Positions 13,545 through 18,826 of a DNA stretch of 18,826 bases are shown here, in pieces (position 1 is the first letter of the stretch; each line of letters opens with the position of its first letter). The notes beneath the pieces were generated by a model that worked only from the letters and a program-made list of their open reading frames with translations, made no database searches and was not told the origin of the DNA. A program made the translations under genes and the position numbers. The DNA comes from Polaromonas sp. Its GTDB lineage: Bacteria > Pseudomonadota > Gammaproteobacteria > Burkholderiales > Burkholderiaceae. The stretch covers positions 1 to 18,826 of the forward strand of contig PNMH01000075.1 of NCBI GenBank assembly GCA_013823505.1, written 5' to 3'.

Positions 13545-14572
13545 ATGGCCAACGCCTCCAGGCAACGCGCGCGGTGGGCAGGGCCCTGGTCGGGTGGGAT
13601 CTCGCGGCCGGGCACGCGCAGGCCGTAGTCCAGCCCTTGCCGGTCGGCCATGAGCACCCAGGCGGTCAGGCGCGAGAGGCGCGCTTCCAGCCCCGCGCCG
13701 CCGCACTGCGCGTGGTCCAGCCAGAGCTGGTGGCGCTGGTGCGACAAGGCGTCGCGGCTCACCAGGTCGTCGCGCCCGCTGGAGAACGCCTGCGCCGCCT
13801 TGCGCCACACCACGGCTTTGAGCGGGTCGCCCCGGCGGTAGGCGCGCACGCCGTCAAACTCACCGGTGCTCTGCACCCGCGCCGCGCCCGAGCTGCCCGC
13901 CTGCGGCTCGCCCGGGGGCAGCGGCGGCGGGTGGCTTTCGGGCTCGGGGTACACCAGCACGCCCGAAGCAGGGCGCCACACGGTCCACACGCGGAAGGTA
14001 CCGAGCGGAAACAGGGTTTGCGCGGTCAGCGGCGGCAGCGGGTGCAAGCCGCGCTCGGGCGACGGAAAGCTCACCTGCAAGTGGGCGCTGCCTTGCGCGG
14101 GCACGTCGGTCCAGGCGAGGGGCGCGTGTTTGGTGTCGGCGCCGATCACACCCATGCCGATGCCGTAGCGCGTGCGCTTGCGTTCGCTGGAAAGCCGCAC
14201 CGTGAGCGCCACCGCCTGCCCGGCGTGCACCGGCTCGGGCGGCGTGAGCAGCAGCGTGGTGCCGCGCAGGTTGCCGTGGCACACGTGCATGCCCACCACC
14301 GCGCTGCCCGCCAGCAAAAAGGTGAGCAGGTAGCCGAGGTTGAGCTGGTAGTTGATGCTGGCCACCAGGAGCAGCAGCAAGGTGATGGCCAACATCCAGC
14401 CCGGGCGGGTGGGCAAGATATAGACATTGCGCTGGGTCAGCGTGAGCGTGTCGGACTTGGGCAGTCGGTTGTGCCACCAGGTCTGGAGCCGGGTGCGCAG
14501 TGTGCGCCAGGGGTGACGCCAGGGTTGCAAGCTGAGGGCGCCAGCGGGCGAGCGCGCAGCGGTGGCCACCAT
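13538..14572 (-). CDS. DUF58 domain-containing membrane protein
   Basis: A 344-residue protein. After a basic N-terminus come two membrane helices (about 58-75 and 79-97), then a beta-rich region. The DUF58 signature GEFDGVRAYRRGDPLKAVVW ends at residue 256, followed by RKAA. In the family this last part belongs to a von Willebrand A-like fold, and the proteins work with MoxR ATPases, probably as substrate or scaffold. The ATG at 14572 follows the moxR stop by one base (TGACATG), so the genes are translationally coupled; the upstream in-frame Met lies inside moxR and is rejected. The 3' end overlaps the transglutaminase start by 7 bases. The MIDAS-type DxSxS motif of true vWA domains was not seen. 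Confidence 0.9.
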   Translation of the reverse strand: MVATAARSPAGALSLQPWRHPWRTLRTRLQTWWHNRLPKSDTLTLTQRNVYILPTRPGWMLAITLLLLLVASINYQLNLGYLLTFLLAGSAVVGMHVCHGNLRGTTLLLTPPEPVHAGQAVALTVRLSSERKRTRYGIGMGVIGADTKHAPLAWTDVPAQGSAHLQVSFPSPERGLHPLPPLTAQTLFPLGTFRVWTVWRPASGVLVYPEPESHPPPLPPGEPQAGSSGAARVQSTGEFDGVRAYRRGDPLKAVVWRKAAQAFSSGRDDLVSRDALSHQRHQLWLDHAQCGGAGLEARLSRLTAWVLMADRQGLDYGLRVPGREIPPDQGPAHRARCLEALAIC

Positions 14573-14573
14573 G

Positions 14574-15494
<921 letters not shown>

Positions 15495-15520
15495 GCCGCG
15501 AACCTTACCGTAAAACCGTT

Positions 15521-16474
15521 ATGGGCCAGGCCACCGGGTATTTCACCCACAAGGATTGTTGGAGACACGAAATGGGCGCCGGCCACCCGGAATGCCCAGA
15601 GCGTCTGGACGCGATCGAGGACCGTTTGCTCATGAGCGGACTCGACGTGGCGTTGGAGCGCCGCGAGGCCACCGCCGCCTCCATGGCCGACCTCGAACTC
15701 GCCCACGGCCGCATGCACCTGGCGTCGCTGCGCGGCCTCAGCGACAACCTGCGCGACGAGATCAAAGCCGGCGGCCCCACCCACGCGCAGGTCGACCCCG
15801 ACACCTCCATCAACACCCACAGCTGGGACGCCATCCTCATGGCCGCGGGTGCCGCCATCGACGCCACCGACTCGGTGATGGCCGGCGAAATGCCCAACGC
15901 CTTCTGCGCCGTGCGCCCACCCGGCCACCACGCCACGCGCAACCAGGCCATGGGCTTCTGCTTCGTGAACAACGTGGCCGTGGCCGCCAAATACGCGCTG
16001 GAGCGCCATGGCCTCAAACGCGTGGCCATCATCGACTTCGACGTGCACCACGGCAACGGCACCGAGGACATCGTGGCCGGCGACGACCGCATCCTCATGT
16101 GCAGCTTCTACCAGCACCCGTTCTACCCGGCGTGTGAGCATTCCACCGCTGCCAATCTGGTCAACGTGCCGGTGCCGGCCTACACCAAGGGCATGGACAT
16201 CCGTGAGCTGATCGACATGATGTGGATGCCGCGGCTCGATGCCCACAAGCCGCAGATGATCTTCATCAGCGCCGGCTTCGATGCCCACCGGGAAGACGAC
16301 ATGGCCCAGATGGGCCTGGTGGAGCAGGACTACGCCTGGATGACGATGCGCATCAAGGAGGTGGCCGAGCGCCACGCCAAGGGCCGCATCGTGAGCTGCC
16401 TTGAAGGCGGCTACGCGCTGAGCGCGCTGGGCCGCAGCGTGGAAGCGCACTTGCGGGTGCTGGCCGACGTCTGA
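15521..16474 (+). CDS. Histone deacetylase-family zinc amidohydrolase
   Basis: A 317-residue arginase-fold hydrolase that removes acetyl (or other acyl) groups from amines. RPPGHHA (132-138) holds the catalytic His pair H136/H137; zinc ligands are D174 and H176 in DFDVHHGNGT, and D254 in SAGFDAH; the catalytic tyrosine is Y298 in LEGGYAL. The active site is complete. Length and motifs fit the bacterial HDAH and acetylpolyamine amidohydrolase group; whether the substrate is an acetylpolyamine, an acetyl-lysine or another amide cannot be told. The ATG at 15521 fits the family N-terminus (TGYFTHKDCWRHEMGAGHPE); there is no Shine-Dalgarno sequence, and an upstream TTG at 15479 lies inside moxR. 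It leads a plus-strand cluster with the crotonase gene 35 bases downstream. Confidence 0.92.
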   Translation: MGQATGYFTHKDCWRHEMGAGHPECPERLDAIEDRLLMSGLDVALERREATAASMADLELAHGRMHLASLRGLSDNLRDEIKAGGPTHAQVDPDTSINTHSWDAILMAAGAAIDATDSVMAGEMPNAFCAVRPPGHHATRNQAMGFCFVNNVAVAAKYALERHGLKRVAIIDFDVHHGNGTEDIVAGDDRILMCSFYQHPFYPACEHSTAANLVNVPVPAYTKGMDIRELIDMMWMPRLDAHKPQMIFISAGFDAHREDDMAQMGLVEQDYAWMTMRIKEVAERHAKGRIVSCLEGGYALSALGRSVEAHLRVLADV

Positions 16475-16497
16475 ACTTCTGCGGACAACGGGCGTCG

Positions 16498-16503
16498 GAT
16501 AAT
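16498..16503 (+). promoter_or_regulatory. Candidate -10 element for a leaderless crotonase-like transcript
   Basis: GATAAT (5 of 6 to TATAAT) ends 6 bases before the ATG at 16510, so transcription would start at or next to the A of the ATG. No Shine-Dalgarno sequence is visible for this gene. A matching -35 was not found, so the call rests on the -10 alone. Confidence 0.3.
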
Positions 16504-16509
16504 GTTTCG

Positions 16510-17322
16510 ATGACCCATCCCGCATCTCCCCCTTCCCCCGCGGCCGACGGCGCAGTGCTGCTTCACACGCGCGACGAGCGTGGTGTGCACACGCTCACGC
16601 TCAACACCCCGCGCAGTTTCAACGTGTTGTCCGAAGCGATGCTCGCGGCGCTGCATGCCGCGATGGACGCGGTGGCCGCTGATGCGCAAGCTCGGTTGGT
16701 GGTGATCGCTGCCAGCGGCAAGGCCTTTTGCGCCGGGCACGACCTCAAGGAAATGAAGGCGAACCCCGAGCAGTCCTACTACCAGGCGCTGTTTGCGCGC
16801 TGCTCACGGCTCATGTTGGCGATCCGCAAGCTGGACGTGCCTGTGATCGCGCGCGTGCAGGGCTTGGCCACCGCAGCGGGTTGCCAGCTGGTGGCGCAGT
16901 GCGATTTGGCCGTGGCCAGCGAGGCCGCGAGCTTTGGCGTGAATGGCATTGACGTGGGACTCTTCTGCGCCACGCCGGGTGTGGCCCTGTCGCGCAACAT
17001 CCTGCCCAAGCAGGCGATGGAGATGCTGCTTACGGGTGACTTCATTTCCGCCGACGAGGCTTGTGCGCGAGGGCTCGTCAACCGCGTGGTGGCACCCGAT
17101 GCGCTGGACGCCGAGGTGGCCACCCTGGTGGACCGCATTCTGGCCAAACCGCCCGAGGCCATCGCCATGGGCAAGGCGCTGTTTTACCGCCAGCTGGAAA
17201 CCGGCATCGAAGCCGCTTACCAGCTCGCCGGCCAGACCATGGCCTGCAACATGGCGCACCCCGTGGCGCAAGAGGGCGTACAGGCCTTCATCGACAAACG
17301 CGCGCCGAGCTGGCGCGCCTGA
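16510..17322 (+). CDS. Crotonase-fold protein, ECHDC3-like, lacking hydratase glutamates
   Basis: A 270-residue enoyl-CoA hydratase/isomerase superfamily member. The oxyanion-hole regions are intact: SGKAFCAGHDLKEM (69-82) and VQGLATAAGCQL (116-127). The two catalytic glutamates of classical enoyl-CoA hydratase are missing: the first position is Q126 (GCQLVAQCD) and the second is G146 (SFGVNGIDVGLFC). The pattern GLFCATPGVALSR is typical of the ECHDC3 subgroup, whose reaction is unproven. A plain hydratase is therefore unlikely; a CoA-thioester isomerase, hydrolase or binding role is possible. It lies 35 bases after the amidohydrolase gene and 24 before the channel gene. The start fits family length. 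Confidence 0.88.
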   Translation: MTHPASPPSPAADGAVLLHTRDERGVHTLTLNTPRSFNVLSEAMLAALHAAMDAVAADAQARLVVIAASGKAFCAGHDLKEMKANPEQSYYQALFARCSRLMLAIRKLDVPVIARVQGLATAAGCQLVAQCDLAVASEAASFGVNGIDVGLFCATPGVALSRNILPKQAMEMLLTGDFISADEACARGLVNRVVAPDALDAEVATLVDRILAKPPEAIAMGKALFYRQLETGIEAAYQLAGQTMACNMAHPVAQEGVQAFIDKRAPSWRA

Positions 17323-17346
17323 CCTTTCAACGCAACGTCTTTCCGC

Positions 17347-18654
17347 ATGGCCATCTCATCCACCGCCGCCCCGCAACCCATCGACGACTTCGGTCTCTGG
17401 CTGACCGCCTTCACACAACCCACGGTGCTCTCCGAGCTGGGCGCATTGGTGGTCTGCATCGCGCTGGCGCTCGGCATCACGTGGCTGCTGCGCCGCGCGT
17501 TGCGCATGCAGGAGGAGAAGTCCTCGGTGCTGTTCGGACGGCGTCTCATCGACGGCGTGATGTTCCCCCTGTTGCTTCTCACGCTGGCCTATGTGGCGCG
17601 TGCGCTGTTGATGGCCGTGCTCCCCTTGGCGGCGTTCAAGGTTGCCATTCCGGTGCTGGTGTCGCTGGTGGTGATTCGCGTGGGTGTGAAGGTGCTGCAG
17701 GTGGCGTTTGCCACCGCGCCCTGGGTGCGTGCACTGGAACGAACCATCTCGTGGGTGGCCTGGCTGGCCATGGTGCTGTGGGTGAGTGGTTTGCTGCCGG
17801 TGGTGCTGGCTGAAATGGACCAGATCACCTGGAAGATCGGCGCCACCACGCTGAGCCTGCGCACCACGATCGAAGGCATCGTCACGGCCGGTGCGGTGCT
17901 GATTCTGTCGCTGTGGGTGTCTGCCGCCATCGAGACCCGCCTGCTGCGCAAGGCCGCGGGTGCCGATCTCTCGCTGCGCAAGGCCGCCAGCAACGCCACG
18001 CGCGCGCTGCTCATGTTCGTCGGTCTCATCATCGCGCTCTCTGCCGTGGGCATCGACCTCACCGCCCTGTCGGTGCTGGGCGGCGCTGTCGGTGTGGGCA
18101 TCGGCTTTGGTCTGCAGAAGCTGGCGTCCAATTACGTGAGCGGCTTCGTGATCCTGGCCGAGCGCCGCATGCGCATCGGGGACAACGTGCGGGTGGACAA
18201 CTTCGAAGGCCGCATCCTGGACATCAACGCCCGCTACACCGTGATCCGCGCACCCACCGGGCGCGAATCCATCGTGCCCAACGAGTTCATGGTCATCAAC
18301 CGCGTGGAAAACCTCTCCACGGCCTTGACCCGCGTGTGGCAGACCACGGTGGTCTCGGTGGCTTATGGCAGCGACGTCGAACACGTGAGCGCGCTGCTGA
18401 TGGCGGCGGTGCTGGAGCAGGACGCCGCGCTCAAGGAGCCCGCACCGCTGGTGGCCCTGTCGGCGTTTGGCGCCGACGCCCTGGAGTTCACCGTGGGTTA
18501 CTGGATCGAGTCGGGCGACAACAGCGACCAGCTGCGGTTGCGCTCGCTCGTCAATCGCCAGATTCTGCAGTCGCTGCAGGCACAAGGCATCGAAATGCCG
18601 TACCCACAGCGCGTGGTGCACATCAAGGAACGGCCCTCGCTCAACGGCTCATAA
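17347..18654 (+). CDS. MscS-family mechanosensitive ion channel
   Basis: A 435-residue inner-membrane channel, longer than E. coli MscS (286). Hydrophobic segments occur at about 30-49, 70-92, 98-120, 134-155, 175-194 and 218-234. The pore helix follows: LSVLGGAVGVGIGFGLQKLA (241-260), then SNYVSGFVIL, with the Gly/Ala packing of MscS TM3. The cytosolic beta domain begins with RIGDNVRVDNFEGRI, then RAPTGRESIVPNEFMV. The extra N-terminal helices place it in the larger MscS/MscM-like subgroup, which releases solutes on hypo-osmotic shock. The ATG at 17347 has no clear ribosome site, but there is no better start. Its last 14 bases overlap the tail of the convergent TRAP permease gene. Confidence 0.93.
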   Translation: MAISSTAAPQPIDDFGLWLTAFTQPTVLSELGALVVCIALALGITWLLRRALRMQEEKSSVLFGRRLIDGVMFPLLLLTLAYVARALLMAVLPLAAFKVAIPVLVSLVVIRVGVKVLQVAFATAPWVRALERTISWVAWLAMVLWVSGLLPVVLAEMDQITWKIGATTLSLRTTIEGIVTAGAVLILSLWVSAAIETRLLRKAAGADLSLRKAASNATRALLMFVGLIIALSAVGIDLTALSVLGGAVGVGIGFGLQKLASNYVSGFVILAERRMRIGDNVRVDNFEGRILDINARYTVIRAPTGRESIVPNEFMVINRVENLSTALTRVWQTTVVSVAYGSDVEHVSALLMAAVLEQDAALKEPAPLVALSAFGADALEFTVGYWIESGDNSDQLRLRSLVNRQILQSLQAQGIEMPYPQRVVHIKERPSLNGS

Positions 18655-18826
18655 AGCCTGGCAGCCACAGGGAGATGGCGGGGAATGCGATCAGGATCCC
18701 CAGGCGCACGATGTCGGCCATGACGAATGGCCACACACCCTGGAAGATGTGTTTGAGCTTCACCAGCGGCAGCAGCGAGTTCATGACGAAGAGGTTCATG
18801 CCCACCGGCGGCGAGATCATGCCGAT
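18641..18826 (-). CDS. TRAP transporter large permease, DctM/TRAP-T C-terminus (runs off right edge)
   Basis: The last 61 residues of the gene. IGMISPPVGMNLFVMNSL at the window edge, then HIFQGVWPFVMADIVRLGI and LIAFPAISLWLPGFMSR, are the standard ending of the 12-helix DctM family. That subunit carries out sodium-driven uptake of organic acids with a periplasmic binding protein. The substrate cannot be told from this part. The stop at 18643-18641 lies inside the 3' end of the MscS-type gene, a 14-base convergent overlap. Confidence 0.9.
   Translation of the reverse strand: MGMISPPVGMNLFVMNSLLPLVKLKHIFQGVWPFVMADIVRLGILIAFPAISLWLPGFMSR

Noticed and set aside
11031..13628. 865-codon open frame on the plus strand
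   Set aside because: Antisense to the transglycosylase and transglutaminase genes, whose catalytic residues are all intact; no motif in the plus frame.
17356..18621. 421-codon open frame on the minus strand
   Set aside because: Antisense to the MscS-type channel; His/Gln-rich shadow sequence.

Overview
The window looks like chromosome from a GC-rich betaproteobacterium of the Burkholderiales, most likely Comamonadaceae (Hydrogenophaga/Acidovorax-like). This rests on codon usage, protein style (MoxR-DUF58-TgpA operon, Trp-rich TIGR02450 protein, TRAP permease) and leader-poor start sites; no rRNA or marker gene is present to fix the genus. No CRISPR array, intact insertion sequence, tRNA or rRNA gene was seen.

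Left end (1-2951, all minus strand): a gene start for a SsuC/TauC/NitT-type ABC permease runs off the edge at base 1. Its leader carries a clear guanidine-I (ykkC) riboswitch, and about 45 bases above that a near-consensus sigma-54 promoter. This points to a guanidine or related nitrogen-compound uptake operon under both nitrogen control and guanidine sensing. Upstream lie a 2Fe-2S ferredoxin and a superfamily-1 (Upf1/IGHMBP2-like) helicase whose stop and start codons overlap.

Middle (3136-10037): a lipoprotein of the SMP-30/NHL beta-propeller type; a 400-base gap of decayed-looking sequence; a 729-residue fusion of an alpha/beta hydrolase to a GT-B glycosyltransferase; and a TetR regulator two bases upstream of it. 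The TetR promoter has a perfect -35, a 17-base spacer and two perfect palindromes at the transcription start, so it is probably self-regulated. On the plus strand follow an FAD/NAD(P)-binding monooxygenase-like protein, a decayed C-terminal scrap of a sensor histidine kinase, and a small cysteine-rich protein with two zinc-ribbon-like halves that I do not recognise.

Right (10115-15494, minus strand): an operon in the order MoxR AAA+ ATPase, DUF58 protein, TgpA-type membrane transglutaminase, MltB-type lytic transglycosylase and TIGR02450 Trp-rich protein. A 26-base copy of the mltB 3' end lies just beyond the last gene. This set suggests a cell-envelope function.

Right end (15521-18826): 26 bases from moxR and divergent to it, a plus-strand cluster of histone-deacetylase-family amidohydrolase, ECHDC3-like crotonase-fold protein lacking both hydratase glutamates, and MscS-type mechanosensitive channel. 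Its end overlaps the convergent tail of a TRAP transporter large permease (DctM) that runs off the right edge.

The most notable item is the sigma-54 promoter plus guanidine-I riboswitch at the left end. The least understood are the hydrolase-glycosyltransferase fusion with its tandem operator and the double zinc-ribbon protein.
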